Positions 26,901 to 38,635 are shown, counted from the first letter of the stretch. The stretch: 64,000 bases of DNA from Favolaschia claudopus (GCA_037176885.1 JAWWNJ010000133.1:62001-126000), one strand, 5' to 3'. Program-made: numbers and translations. Notes: generated by a model not told the origin, from the sequence alone.

Positions 26901-27979
26901 GGCGAGGCGAGGGGGAGTGAGGAGGAGGAGTGTGAGCGTTAGCTCGAGCGATGGGTTTGGGAGTGATGGGCGATATGGGGGTGTTGGGAGGGGGAAGGGG
27001 AGGATGGTGCAGAAGGATGACAGAGCGAGTAGAGCTATCGAGGTGTGTAGCTACGTCGTCTTTCTCTCCCTTTGACCTGCTTGACTAACGATACTCCTAG
27101 TTCGTGAGTGACGATACGGACGAGGGTGGTTTTGACACCGACGACCTCCCGCTCAATCAAGCACGCATGATGGATGCGATGGGCATGGGCATGGGCGCAA
27201 ACACGCCGATGAATATGCCTATGACCCCTGCAATGGGGATGAATATGCCAACGTCCTTTGCGTTCCCATCTCACTCTGGACCGTCCGCTGCTGGATGGGG
27301 CCTCAGCCCGCTCAATCCTCAGCAATTCATGATTCCTGCGCCGCCGGATCCCAGCTTCTATGCGGCGCACCAGCAAGCGATGATGATAGCAAAGCAGGCG
27401 TATTTGACGGCGGTGGGGCAGCAGGCGATGGCGGCGGCGGGAGAGGAGTGGGAGAGGGGTTCGAGTGTCGGTGGGAGCGTGTATGGGGGTGGAGGTGGGG
27501 GGAGTGTGTACGGCGGAAGTGGTGGGAGTGTGTATGGCGGAGGTGGTGGGATGGGTGGGTGGGGACCCTCGTTGTTCCCTCCTGGACCGCAATCGATGTA
27601 TGGTGGAGGGGGAGGAGGTGCGCGGAGTGAGTATGGTGGGGGAGGAGGAGCACGGAGCGATTATGGCGGAGGGGGAGGTGGCAATTGGAATTCATCGCGA
27701 AGTGTGTATGGGGAATCGTTCCGTCCATCCACGGATCGTTATGCGAGGACCTCCAGCAATACCAATCTCAGCGTAATGGCGGGGCGTGGGGCAATGGAGT
27801 CGACCGGCTATCTTTCGCCTGGAGCGCCTTCGTCTCGTGGGCGAGGAGGGATGCAGATGCAGATGCAGACTCGACAGAGGACTGCGAGTCAGCCTGCGGA
27901 TCCGTCGCAAAATATGGGAGCTGGAGCTTCGAGGCGACCGCCGCCGCCGCCGTCGAGTTGGCGGAAGCCTACTTCGTAG
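23976..27979 (+). CDS. Large disordered Ser/Pro- and Gly-rich protein, 1273 aa, three exons
   Basis: Exons 23976-24924, 25049-27042 and 27101-27979 join in phase through GTGAGC...CAG and GTGTGT...TAG introns, giving 1273 residues. The start MPRLANIFVRR is the first ATG after a stop-rich region. The sequence is almost entirely low-complexity: Ser/Thr/Pro-rich in the first two exons, an acidic segment FVSDDTDEGGFDTDD at the start of exon 3, a Met-rich run (MGMGMGANTPMNMPM), then Gly-rich repeats carrying VYGG and SEYGGGG-type units, and a proline-rich end. A short helix around FYAAHQQAMMIAKQAYLTAV is the only clearly ordered piece. No enzyme motif is visible. Long unbroken frames through such biased sequence and exact splicing argue it is expressed; a scaffold or regulatory role is only a guess. 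Confidence 0.75.
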
Positions 27980-29639
27980 GAGATGAAAACGGATTTCGAT
28001 ACCTAGTTCCTTTTCTCTTTGAACCTACTGGATATTTATCTCACAGGATCTCTCTCTCTACATATCCACAATCATGATATCCACACAGCACACCTCGTCT
28101 GTATGTATGCCTTGTTCTATCACGCATTGTATTATACCAATTCATATTATGTCCTCCACTTCGACCTGTTATCAATTTTTCGTTACTCGTAATCCCCAGA
28201 CAGATTCTCGGGCCATTCTTTGAGATTAGGATGAGGGCCTGGGTCTTCGGTACACGATCATCAAGCACGAAGCCGAAGTCTGCGCGGTGAGAGACCACTG
28301 TAACTGGTACCTTTCTACTCGACCAGCACTTTAGTTTGCTCTCCGCTATTCGGATCTCGGAGGAACAATAAAGTATGAAAGGCCCTCCATTGCGCAAAGA
28401 TCGAAGGGACAAATGGATTCGACAGCGTATAATACAAAAATCAAATCTCATCGAGTCAACGGACGTGACCGCAGGGCTTCAAAGAAGCTATATACTACTT
28501 TCCCCTGGACCGTCTTCGAATTGGTTTTTCTGTCCCGACTCACGCTGCGTCCTGGGACCTGGATATTGCTTGGGCTTTAAATTTCCATCTATTCCATGTA
28601 CCGGGCCGAGTCGTTTGGATGTTATGACGGCTCGACTCACAAAGGCAGCCGCACAACTAATCGAATCGTGTGAGGAGCAATGCGAAGATGCAACGTGGGG
28701 AAGCAAAAACAGACCAGCCAAAAATCGTAGAAAAATTGAAAAATTGAATCCCAGAGGAGGATGATGGAAGCTCGGTACCCGAATCGAACGGGGGCCATTC
28801 AGGAATAGAACGGTTTAGTTCAGACTGGTATGCTGTTCGTTTTGGAAAAAAATTCAATTTATTTCTGCGGGGGTTGTATATATCTGAGTTGGTTGCTTTG
28901 AATATATTTTGAGGATGCAAACTAACTCACTACTGTCTGGAATGCATTCATGAAAGCAGAGCTCAACTTGCCAGTGCTTCAGCTCGTCTAGATATTTGTG
29001 GAATACCCGATATATTTGTGAAAGAGCAATTTATCTGTGAAAAAACACTGCATTTATGAATCAAACAGGTGCGGATTTCTCTCGGAGGACATTCGGCATT
29101 GACGGGATCCTCCGGGGTCCCCGGAATTGGTGCCGAGTTGATCTTGCCTGAGTAGTACATTGATAATTGACGCGTTTTTTGGGGCGTGATAGAGGAGGAT
29201 TAGAGCTCGGACTCCGAACATAACAGTATGAGGTATCTGAAGCTTGAGGGCTGACTTCGGAGAGATCTTGATGGAGGTTCGACACCTCGATGTCTTTGGC
29301 TGCATGCAGCCAAACTTCAAGTTATGTTCTCTCGTGTTTCCAGTCGTGTCTGACGTGTTTTTTTCATAGTTCAGGTGTATCTATTACTATAGTGTCCAAC
29401 TATGATGAAAGGTTAGCCTTTGTCTATGGATGAAGACGCGTCGAAAACTGTCCATCGTGGACAATTCTCGACGCGGTGCACGTGATAGTCATGTGACTGA
29501 CTTGCTGGCAAAACTCCAAGCCTTCGACAACGACGACCGCCTCCGCATTGCGTCTCTATCTAATTGTCTTCTCCCAGAAAACCCGGAATCTATTCAGAGT
29601 ACATTATTCACCACAGTACATCTTGGACAAAAACTACAG
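27980..29639. other. Intergenic interval
   Basis: No convincing gene. The interval contains a truncated tRNA-like remnant near 28771-28857 and otherwise unremarkable sequence with short frames on both strands. Confidence 0.4.
28771..28857 (-). ncRNA. Truncated tRNA-like remnant (chimeric)
   Basis: On the minus strand, TGAATGG is followed by the T-arm CCCGTTCGATTCGGG and then TACCGAGC, the 3' half of the tRNA-like family seen at 36-40 kb and 51-54 kb. The matching 5' half is absent. Next to it, in the opposite direction, is TATGCTGTTCGTTTTGGAAA, which matches the tail of the copy at 35651-35715. It therefore looks like two broken copies fused head-on. Confidence 0.4.
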
Positions 29640-30688
29640 CTATGCCAGTGTCGCATGAAATTGGATGATAGCGTTGGATACCTGCGTAACGATGTCCTCG
29701 TCGGCGAAAATGATTCTGCTGCAGTGAAGAACCATATCAAGACGGCAACACTCAGACAGCTTGGGATGTGTGAGTGTCGCATCCTGCAGCACCTTAGTGA
29801 CAATTCCTCCCAACTTCATTGGTGTCTTCGGATGGAGAAGGTCCCGGCCAATCCTGTCAAACCACAGCTTCGGCCAGACCGATTGGCAAGATGCATGATC
29901 TGTGCACTGAATAGAGGGGTCCTTGATCATGCCAGGAGGAATGAGAGCGGTGCGTCGTGTTTCCTGTCCCAACATCTCCGTCGCATTCACCAGCATTGAG
30001 TAGACTTTCCACCCCATCGCGCAAATGTCATGATCCTTCAACTCGCTGAGCTTGCCATCAAGGATACGACGCACAGCTGGCCGGACCCAATCTGGGATTG
30101 CGAATCTGCCAGCAAGCTCGAGTCGACGAGAGGGAGGGAGGTATAACATGTCGAGAGCGTGAATTGCATACTTTTTGGCCGCGGCGATCTCCCACATGTC
30201 CGCCAGCTTCAGTAGGTGAGTGCACATTCTCTCTTTTTCGACGTCGTCACCCAGTGATTCCCATTCTCTGTTTGCCGTTTTAGTATAGTTTCGATCCTTG
30301 CTCATAGACATATACTGACGTGCGGTACAGCCAAAACAAGAAGTCGTTGAACTCTTGCGAGGTGGTCCCGGGAATGAAGAGGGGGTAGAGTGATGTTCCC
30401 TCACGGTTCGGGTCGTCTGCTTGCTTGTTGTCTGGGATGGTAAGAATTTCTTCCATGACCTTTGAGAGCTTTGTCAACATGCTCAAGTGGATTTTGTAGA
30501 TGGTTTGGTCGTCGACCTGTTGAGACGGTCACTACCTGTAACAGCACAAATTTCTAAAGATCGCATCATACCCGGACGACGATAGACCCATCGCTGTACC
30601 AATACGCGATGTGCTGAATAAACTGGCCGGTGTTTTTGACAACGTCTCCATTCCGCTGAGGACCAGTGCTGCTTTCGCTGTCGTTCAT
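29640..30688 (-). CDS. BTB/POZ-domain protein, 313 aa, three exons
   Basis: Exons 30688-30572, 30516-30320 and 30267-29640 close in phase to 313 residues. The N-terminal half has the BTB pattern of agaricomycete proteins: WYSDGSIVVRVDDQTIYKIHLS, then LTKLSKVMEEILTI and a segment ending NDFLFWLYRT. Next come LLKLADMWEIAAAKKYAIHAL and a helical C-terminal part resembling a BACK-like region (LELAGRFAIPDWVRPAVRRIL). BTB domains dimerise and often recruit partners such as cullin-3 ligases; which process this one serves is unknown. Its start lies 143 bp from the start of the divergent integrase-type gene, so the two may share a promoter region. Confidence 0.85.
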
Positions 30689-30831
30689 GGTAATGGATAG
30701 AGTTTTCTTTTCTTTTGCTCCCGGAACAATGGCGAGGCTTCAAATCAAGGGTGCCTTTGAGTTTACGACCATGCGGCCCTCCACATGTCAGTTATTTTCA
30801 GAGCCTGTGATGTCCCTTACCACCAGCCACC

Positions 30832-32868
30832 ATGTCGCACCGACTACCGCCACTGCCGCCTCATCCAGATAACGCGCCATGGTCGCCCAGTGTATACAAT
30901 GCATATGACGCATTGCAAAACACGTTTCGTCACGCGTCAAATGTTCTCAGCCAAGATGCCGATGCAAAACGCCTCGAAGCGCATATTGAAAAGGCGACAG
31001 AAGACCTACTTCCCATTCTTGAGGCTTTTGAAACTCATGCAGCTGTGGAACACATTCCACTTCCCTGGTTATATTCTTGCACAGAAGCTGTTGGCCACTT
31101 GATTGCGGGTCTGTGTCAGGCTCAGGAGGTCGCTACAACGAGGTACTGTACTCGACTCGGTGACTTTAATTGATCTGTTACTTATTGCGTCTCAGAGAGG
31201 AAACAAATGTGGCTTACATTGAACCAGTGAAGGTGGTCCGTACCGGAAAACGTGGTCGGCCGCGCAAACACCTCAATCCTCAGCTTCTAACTGAGGCTAT
31301 GGATTCACAACGCCGTATGTCGCTCACAAAGCTTGCTCAACTGATGGGAGTCAGTCGACCCACGCTGAGAAAGCAACTGCTTTTAAACGGTGTTTACTCG
31401 AAATTTACTTCACTTTCCAAATCCGAGCTCGACGACTTGGTAAAAAGTTTCCGAGAAGCTAAACCGGATTCTGGAGTCCGCTATCTGATTGGATTCCTTC
31501 GCAATCAAGGCCTACACATACAAAAACGGCGAGTTTATTCTGCTGTTCATCGCGTTGATGGGCTGGGCCGGATTGTTCGCCAGCAAAGACTCATCAGGCG
31601 CAAACCATATGAAGTCTCTAGGCCGCATGCACTCTGGCATGTAGATGGGCACCATAAGTTGATATTGTGGGGGATCGTGATCCATGGTTTTGTAGACGGG
31701 TATTCTCGGACGGTTCGTTTCGGTTTATTATTTTATCTGTAACACTGACACTAGAGCTCCAGATAACCGGATTGCGTGCTAGCACAAATAACAGAGCATC
31801 AACAGTGCTTGAGGTCTTTCTGGCAGCCGTTGGGGAGTATGGCCTGCCCTCCCGAGTTCGTGGTGATCGTGGGGCGGAAAACAAGAAGGTATCTGTTTAT
31901 ATGATCTTGAAACGTGGTCTTGGTCGCGGGTCGTTTATTTGGGGCTCGTGAGTCTGTTATATCTCTGATGCATTATAGTGTGCTGATTAACGACGGTAAT
32001 CTGATAGTTCTACCCACAACACTCGTATCGAGCGGCTTTGGGTCGAAGTTGGGTCTCAATTTGCGCGGCGATGGAGGGCGTTCTTCTACCGACTTGAACG
32101 TCTGCACGGTTTGGATCGCCGGAATCCGGACCACTTATGGCTTGTACATTTTCTTTTTCTCGATCTCATCAACGAGGACTGCGAAACCTTTCGCCAAGAG
32201 TGGAACTGCCATCCGATTTCCGGAGAAGGCCATGACATGAGCCCGCAGGTGAGTGCGGGGTAGAGAAGCACAAACATATTCATTGATTAACCTTACATCG
32301 TAAATAGGCTATGTGCTTTGAGGGACAAATCCGCAACGGAGTATACATTGATGATTGCAACGGCGTGCATCCCAATGTAATCCAGCGCTTCTACGGTATT
32401 CATGGTCCAGAGCGACGCCAAATCCCTGGCCACACAGGCGCGGGCCAACTGGAAGACGAAGAGGTATCTATTCCTTCTTCGATCGACAGAGCCGACTCGG
32501 AGGACAACGAGGAAATGGATTTAGAAGAGCAAATCGAGGAGGCACACACTGAGAACTTTCATCATGAAGCTGTTTCCGTCCCCAAACATTCTAATCCGTT
32601 TGATGACGACAACTCGATGGCGCTCTTTTACGACTCTCTTGAGGCTGCTATAGGCGAGTCAATCGTCCCACCGGGATACGGATTGTTGCCAGAGGAGTGG
32701 GACGAAGAGGGTTATCCTTCCTTTGAAGTCCTCAAATCGGGGCGGCGCGGTGTGAAGCGCCTTCGCATTGCGTTGCCGGATGCGATTTGGCGGCCTCGGG
32801 CGGAGATGTGGGGACGCGCGTTAGCAATTTTAGAGCACATAGTCATTCTAAACGAAACTTCAAATTAA
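30832..32868 (+). CDS. Integrase-core (DDE) protein, 604 aa, five exons, apparently intact
   Basis: Exons 30832-31142, 31196-31712, 31763-31947, 32008-32248 and 32308-32868 join in phase to 604 residues without a break. After a helical N-terminus comes an AT-hook-like GKRGRPRKH and a helix-turn-helix-like [19 protein letters not shown]. The catalytic core has WHVDGHHKL (first Asp), [11 protein letters not shown] (second Asp) and [11 protein letters not shown] (Glu), with 34 residues between the second Asp and the Glu. This is the retroviral-integrase (rve) type fold, of the stand-alone integrase-core family also seen in fish and other fungi. The C-terminal third is acidic and ends near a Trp-Arg-Pro motif. 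I see no reverse transcriptase, gag or terminal repeats around it. It may be a transposase whose ends I cannot see, or a domesticated gene. Confidence 0.85.
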
Positions 32869-32978
32869 AACTGGATTCGCAGTGGAACATACGCGTGTTG
32901 ATATTGTTTAACGCTGAAGAAACACCAGGCAGCTTGCCGTCATCACAGCAGCCTTTCCCTCCCACCGCGACCTTCTCC

Positions 32979-35203
32979 ATGGCGTCTTCATCGTCGGAAG
33001 TGAACAGAGGGGCGAGTGCACGGCCTACGAAGAAGAGACCAAAGAAGAATGTACTTGCAGTGAATTCCGCCCTCTAAAGAAAACTGGCCTTTGCGCGAAC
33101 TGTTTCCACCAGCAAAATGATCATTTGCTCCTCTCGCAGCGAAAGACTGTCAAAGGTGTTCTTGCCAGCATCCTTGGTGCTAAGGACTCGACTGTCGGCG
33201 GCGCAAGTGGTTCATCAAAGACACTTGAAAGTATTGCGAGAGCTCGGAAAGGGCTTGCTTCTTCTGGATCTCGCAAAGTGGCGGCAAATCAGGAGTCAAA
33301 TAAAGGAATGCGCCCTACGCGCAGTGAAGGGAAGGTCAAGAACAAGGTAAGGCTGACCGTCGTCTTTGTTTGATGGTGATTGACTTGCGAAGGGCAAGGA
33401 AACACCCGAAAACACCAATATCTTCAAAGTCGTCTCGGTCTACATCTTAACCTGTGGAACGGAATATGTTGTGAGTCCGTTGTCATTCATTTTCGCAGAG
33501 AACTGTTGGTTCTAATGGCTTCACAACCCAGGATGACGGCGAGGAGCGTTCACTCGAGCTCCCTGCCAGCCACACACGCATTCCGGACAAAGTTGACGTT
33601 CAGAAAGGGGAGCTGAATGGCATCGCTGTTCTGAGGGACCATGAGGGCATTCCTATGGATCGCACCTGGAATCATGCAGAACTCTGTGATGCTCTTGCGG
33701 CGTTGCTGCCGGGCCCCTTTGGATATTTTGAGCGACAGCAAATTGACAACGCAGATGGATTCGACCATCCTGTCTGGTATCTTGCATAGCGCTGGCCAAA
33801 AATATAATACGAAAAATATATTTTGAATATATTCAACGGAATACGAATACGATACGGCTTGGGGAGGGGAAGTGAATATGAATATGGAAGAATATGACTA
33901 CAATACGATATGAATATGAGTACGATATGGACCCCAGCGTATTCAAATATATTTTGCCACAACTTTTGCCATCAAATGTGTCCCGGCCCTTGGAGCCGAG
34001 GGCCAAAATCAACATAATGCCTGTCCGGCCGGCTGACAACTGCTGTCCCGGGCTCCCGACGGCTCGGCAACAGTTCCGAAGCATACCCGGGCATCTCGGG
34101 TGAACACCGACCATCACAACAGTTTGATTTGGCTTTGCATCTCAGTGTTGGGATGGAGATTCTTCCTTAGAGATGCACTATAATGCATTAAAGCAGTAGG
34201 AGAGAAGGGTATGTCCTCATTTGAGCTGCTTTTGGAGCACTTCGTTGAAAATTTTGCAACCCAAAATATATTTGAATATATTCAAAATATATTCGTATTC
34301 AACCCTATGACTATGAGTACAATATACTACGAATACGATACGGTCCCGGGAGGCAAATACGATACGGATATGAATACGATACGCCAAAAGGCATATTATA
34401 TTCATATTTGGCCAGCGCTAATCTTGCAACGATTTCCCAGCGCCGGCTTCGACTCGTTCCTGCCAACTACCCCACCGGTGCACAGGTAGATTACAACAAA
34501 GGGGCAAATACCACGGGCTGGCGCAATAACCGTGTTTGGATAGGTCAGTGGGTTGTGCGCTTTCATGGGTCTCCCTTATTGAAGGTCATCTTCAGTATCG
34601 AGGAAGCCCATACCCAAGGAAATCAGTCACGAGTGGGCTAGTCCCGAAGCTCAAGACTTTCGCGAGGCCAGCGGTACGTCCTTCTTGGCTTAGGGCTCTG
34701 TATTCATCTTGCTGATGCGAGCTCCAGAGTCCAAAGCTGGCGGTGACGAGACCAACAGCGATGAAGATGAAGATTTCACTGTTCCCATTGAGCCGAGCTC
34801 CAAGCTACGTCGATCGAAGAGACGTTCCATCCGGGCCAATGACGAAGAACCTGAGAAGAAGAAGAGAAAGAGTTGTATGCTTTTTTTTCTCTTTGATCAC
34901 ACATTTCAGTTTCTAACTGTCCGACACAGCGGAGACTGGAATCTTCAACGATGATGTTGCTCACGAGATAATGGGTAAGCTTCCGCTGTATTCACCCAAC
35001 CCAACACGGTTAACCTGATACCAAGAATCGGAGTACATTGATCTGACTGCTACGGATGAGCCGGCCAGCCGCCCTCCCACTCCGGATTGGGCGCGTACTC
35101 CCCCGCCGAAGGCTCCAACTGTTGACCCGAAGTTCTCTGACGAGTATAAGGTTGACCCTTCATGGGGTAACCCGTACTCCGACGAACGCAAGTACACTTT
35201 CTG
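32979..35203 (+). pseudogene. Unknown Cys- and Lys-rich protein gene, split by a MITE
   Basis: Coding exons can be followed through GT-AG introns: a Cys-containing piece (KKTGLCANCFHQQNDH) near 33080, exon ends at 33346 and 33470, an exon from 33532 that is open up to 33786, then continuation from 34429 and exons ending in a clean stop at 35203 (SDERKYTF). The tail is rich in acidic and basic stretches such as KLRRSKRRSIRA and EPEKKKRK, suggesting a nuclear protein. The reading frame ends inside the MITE at 33787-34420 (its first bases supply a TAG). If the element and one target copy are ignored, the frame runs straight through. The start is uncertain: ATG 32979 is in a different frame from the Cys-rich piece, so an N-terminal intron is needed. 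No family recognised. Confidence 0.65.
33787..34420. mobile_element. hAT-like MITE, 634 bp, inserted in a coding exon
   Basis: The ends TAGCGCTGGCCAAA and TTTGGCCAGCGCTA are inverted repeats. ATCTTGCA occurs directly outside both ends (33779-33786 and 34421-34428), an 8-bp target duplication as made by hAT transposases. The interior is AT-rich, with many ATACGATACG and ATATATTC repeats, and has no transposase frame. Confidence 0.9.
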
Positions 35204-35650
35204 ACCCATCAATCGCTTGTAAATTTTCTCGTTCTCTAATTGCTAAACAAAACCGAGCTTAGTTAGATTGCTATGCTTGATTACCGCTCCGGTACAATCC
35301 TCTGCTGTCCGTATCAGACCCCCCGTACATAGTAATCATCCTAGAGCCTCCAATCGTCCAATACAATCTTGTTCTCATGTGTCTTCATAGCTCCATCTCA
35401 ATTCAAGTCGATCAAAATTCAAAAGTTGTAAGTACTCGAAGAGAAATACAACGAACCACTACGGCCTCAAGAAATGAATAATGTACTAGTCTCAGTCAAA
35501 TATGCCGACAAGTACTTAGAAATATTCGAACCTCTCAACTTTACATAAATATTGGGCCCCAATGAAATATATCGATATCGTAGCATCGAAAATATGTCAC
35601 AACTCCCAGTGAGAGATGCGACACCATTCAAATATGAATTGATTTTTTTT

Positions 35651-35715
35651 CCAAAACGAACAGCATAGACTGGTGCACAAATGTATGCGAATGCGCGGAC
35701 CATCGCGACCGGGCT
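35651..35715 (-). ncRNA. tRNA-like family copy, degenerate
   Basis: The 5' half is well kept: AGCCCGGTCGCGATGGTCCG followed by GCATTC. The T-arm region has decayed to CTGTTCGTTTTGG and runs into a string of As on this strand. The tail is shared with the fragment at 28825-28857. Confidence 0.35.
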
Positions 35716-35976
35716 ATTACTGTATGCAAGGCGAGATGAGATTGCATTACGGTAAATTTGCGAGAAAGTTCCACTCACACTTATATCAAGACTCGAGAGC
35801 CTGCCTTGTTTTGAATTCGAATGGACATTCCACCAGCCGATATGCGACACCGATGTTGATGCTAATTCATGTGTTTTGAAGTTTGAAAGACGGGTGGACT
35901 TGCGCTGCGCATGAAGTCAAAAAAAAAAGGGACTCGTGTCATGCGAGAAGCAAAAGATCCCGAATTCCATGCGAAC

Positions 35977-36063
35977 GCTCGATACCCGAATCGAACCGGA
36001 ACATTCAAGCAAACCAAGTTGGTGATTGATTGAATGCGAATGCGCAGGCCACTGCGACCGAGC
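35977..36063 (-). ncRNA. tRNA-like family copy
   Basis: Acceptor-like ends GCTCGGT and ATCGAGC pair except at one position. The D-like part is CGCAGTGGCCTGCG, the third stem CATTC/GAATG closes a long loop, and the T-arm is CCGGTTCGATTCGGG. A run of about ten Ts lies near 35918-35928, further downstream than in other copies. Confidence 0.5.
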
Positions 36064-37637
36064 TTCTGCAGACGTGATTCATGAGAACGGTAATAATAAA
36101 TTCTGCGAAACTTCCACCTACCAGGAATAATCGGGGCGTTCTTAGCGGGTGTGATGTTGGCGGTGTGAGATTGATTGACTTACGCTTACGCTTTGCAGAG
36201 GCCACCGTGCTGGCTATTTGGGAGAGTCAATGCTGGAGAAACTTGAAGAGAACGATGACTGTCGATGTTGGGAGGCTGAGGAAGCGAGGTTTGAGAGGGT
36301 TGACCTCAAGGTCAGAATCAAAGCACGCAATTTGAGATGAGCCTGGAGGGACAGAATGCGGTCAAAAATCAATAGAACGAGGCAGCGACAGCCCGGAACG
36401 AGATTGAAGAAAGTAGAAAGGAGGAAGATGAATCTTAGGGCGAGCGTACCGGTTCTAAGTAAGTATGCTTGGATTCAGCCTTAGACGCACAGCTTGTCCG
36501 CGTCTCCTTTATCTTCTCATACCATTTTCGGCGTTCATTCGTACACATAACATCGAAGACTCCAGTAAGTTCTGGCGAAATTTCAAGAAAGATTTTGACT
36601 CCATTGACTTGACGGCAGGAACTTGTCTTGTAGCTACGTAGGATTGTCATGACACTGAAACAGCTGTGACCAAGAGGTGCGCTACGATGAGAGTGAGCGT
36701 GAAAGCATTTCAGGGCGTTGATTGTCGTATCCAGAGCCGGATCGGAGTGGGCAAGGTGTGGGAGGAAGCAGAGTTGGCGTGATTGTATGTACATCTTTGG
36801 CTCCTGATGATCAAGTTTCGCATCAATTCCCACCCTCCGTTTTTACCCTTTTCCACCACGGACCGGCTTCCTCGACGTTGTGGCCTACTCAGCGATGTCT
36901 CCGAAGTCTCGCGCGCGCTCCATTGACTCTCGACGGCGTATCATCCGAGCGCTCTTTTTGGCAGGATCGGCTCTTGGTGACTCGAACTGTCAAACAACAC
37001 CGACTTTCTGAGCCTTGAGGCCTAGGGCTTGCTATCTTTCATCGCTCCGAGGCTTCTGGCATTTCTACCCCGGAATCTGACCCCATATTTATATGGATCC
37101 GTCCTAAATCTCGTACCTCAATCGTGTTCTGCCCTCGATCCTGGTCAATCCGCTTCACGTCGTCTTTCAGACTCTCTCTTTCGGACTCGACTTTGTTTGA
37201 TCTTGAGGTGCTCAATACGCGCTGTCCTCTTACTTTCGTCGGCATCAGTGTACTATTGAGAATCTCTAACCAACCTTTCAACAAACACGAATCAGCCGCA
37301 ATGAAAATCACTCCGACAACACTTGGAGATCCCGAATCGCACGCCCAACCTTTCTATAACTGCACGGATGCCTAACCGCAACTAACGAGGCCTAACAGTC
37401 TACGCAACGAATGCATTCGACCCCTTTCTTCCTATTTCCTCTACCGATTCCCAACCTTCGACATACCGCTGAGTACCGAAACTTCGTTCTGTTACGCTCC
37501 CCCTCGTTATTAACAAATATATCCGTCTATCAGTCCAATTCATTCAACCTACTTACCTCTTCTCATATACAACACCCCTACTCACCCACCGCACCAAACA
37601 CCCGGAGCAAAAAAAAAGCAGACTTTTCCTCGCCGCT

Positions 37638-37735
37638 ACGACACCCTCCCGAATCGAACGGGAATCTCGCCGAATATATACTGTCCAATGCAGGCCATAT
37701 ATGGAGCGCGGGCGCGAACCATCGCAACAGTGCCT
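37638..37735 (-). ncRNA. tRNA-like family copy in the tandem repeat
   Basis: The T-arm CCCGTTCGATTCGGG is perfect. GGCACT near the 5' end can pair with GGTGTC at the 3' end using G-T pairs, and the D-like part is GCGATGGTTCGC. The middle is longer than in neighbours. The sequence beyond its 5' end matches that beyond the copy at 37999-38083. Confidence 0.45.
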
Positions 37736-37998
37736 CGCTTGCATCCGCGTTTCGTCGTGAGTATTAGATGATCCTCGATTGTGAAGGTGAGTCGAGCAAT
37801 ATCAATGTCAGAACAATCAGCTCAAGAACGTCGCTTGCTAGTTCCATAGTGTTGTCAATTTCTCCTTGTCTCGAGAAAGAGAGAGCAAAACAATCTCGGC
37901 GCTTGGCGCGGCTTTTCTCCTTGGCAGATTTTGATTGAATGGTTGGTTCTTCTCTCCGCTGAACTCAGGAAAAAAACTTTCATCGACCGACTTTCGAT

Positions 37999-38083
37999 AG
38001 CTCACGCCAGAATCGAACTGGCCTTTCGCTGAATACAGCCGACGCTTTCAAGTAGGGTGAGTGTGTACCATCGCTAGTGAGCT
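37999..38083 (-). ncRNA. tRNA-like family copy with perfect acceptor stem
   Basis: The ends AGCTCAC and GTGAGCT are exactly complementary over 7 bp. The T-arm is GCCAG-TTCGATT-CTGGC with a perfect 5-bp stem. The D-like part is AGCGATGGTACAC, partly unpaired. Seven Ts (plus-strand As at 37970-37976) lie 22 nt past the 3' end, a good Pol III terminator. Confidence 0.55.
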
Positions 38084-38337
38084 TGTATTCGAGTTTCGTC
38101 GTATTAGATGAGTCCTCACTTTAGAAGTCAAGTCGAGCGATATCAATGTCAGAGCAATCAGCTCAAGAACGTTAACGTCGCTTACTACTTCCACAGCGTT
38201 ACCAATGTCTTCTTGTTCTTGATTCCACAAAGGGAGAATACAGCGACCTCGGCGCAGGACACAGCTTCCCTCGTCGGCAATGGTTCTCTCCGCTGAAATC
38301 ATTGACAGGAAAAAGTTTCAACGACCTTTTATTCGAT

Positions 38338-38422
38338 AGCTCACGCCAGAATCGAACTGGCCTTCCACTGGATACAGCCGATGCATTCAAGTAGGGTGAA
38401 TGCGGGCCACCGCTAGTGAGCT
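38338..38422 (-). ncRNA. tRNA-like family copy, best-preserved
   Basis: Acceptor AGCTCAC/GTGAGCT, then TA, then the small hairpin GCGG-TGGC-CCGC, the hairpin CATTCA...TGAATG with a 7-nt loop, a further 20-nt arm, and the T-arm GCCAG-TTCGATT-CTGGC. Every stem is perfect by eye. Five Ts lie 23 nt downstream (plus-strand As at 38310-38314). The loop of the third stem lacks the usual T before an anticodon. Confidence 0.6.
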
Positions 38423-38635
38423 CTGCTTCAGCAAATGTTGTCCCGGGAGTCGGGACACCCATCGGTAAGCTTCCGCTCTAATTGATTCATGCACCGTCAT
38501 CGTCACAACATTTCTGTGAACCCCGCTCAATTAAATATCCCGCACACACTGGCAGATCCCTCCCAGTTTACTTAGTCTGACGGTTCTCTCTGCCGAATCC
38601 GGGGGAAAAGGAAAAAACCCACATCTCACCCCCAT

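Noticed and set aside
30832..32868. LTR retrotransposon pol fragment
   Set aside because: No reverse transcriptase, RNase H, protease or long terminal repeats; the gene has introns and its own start and stop.
37999..38083. Reading the best tRNA-like copies as ordinary tRNAs
   Set aside because: D-loop too short, no T33 before a possible anticodon, and loop lengths vary from 7 to about 45 nt between copies.
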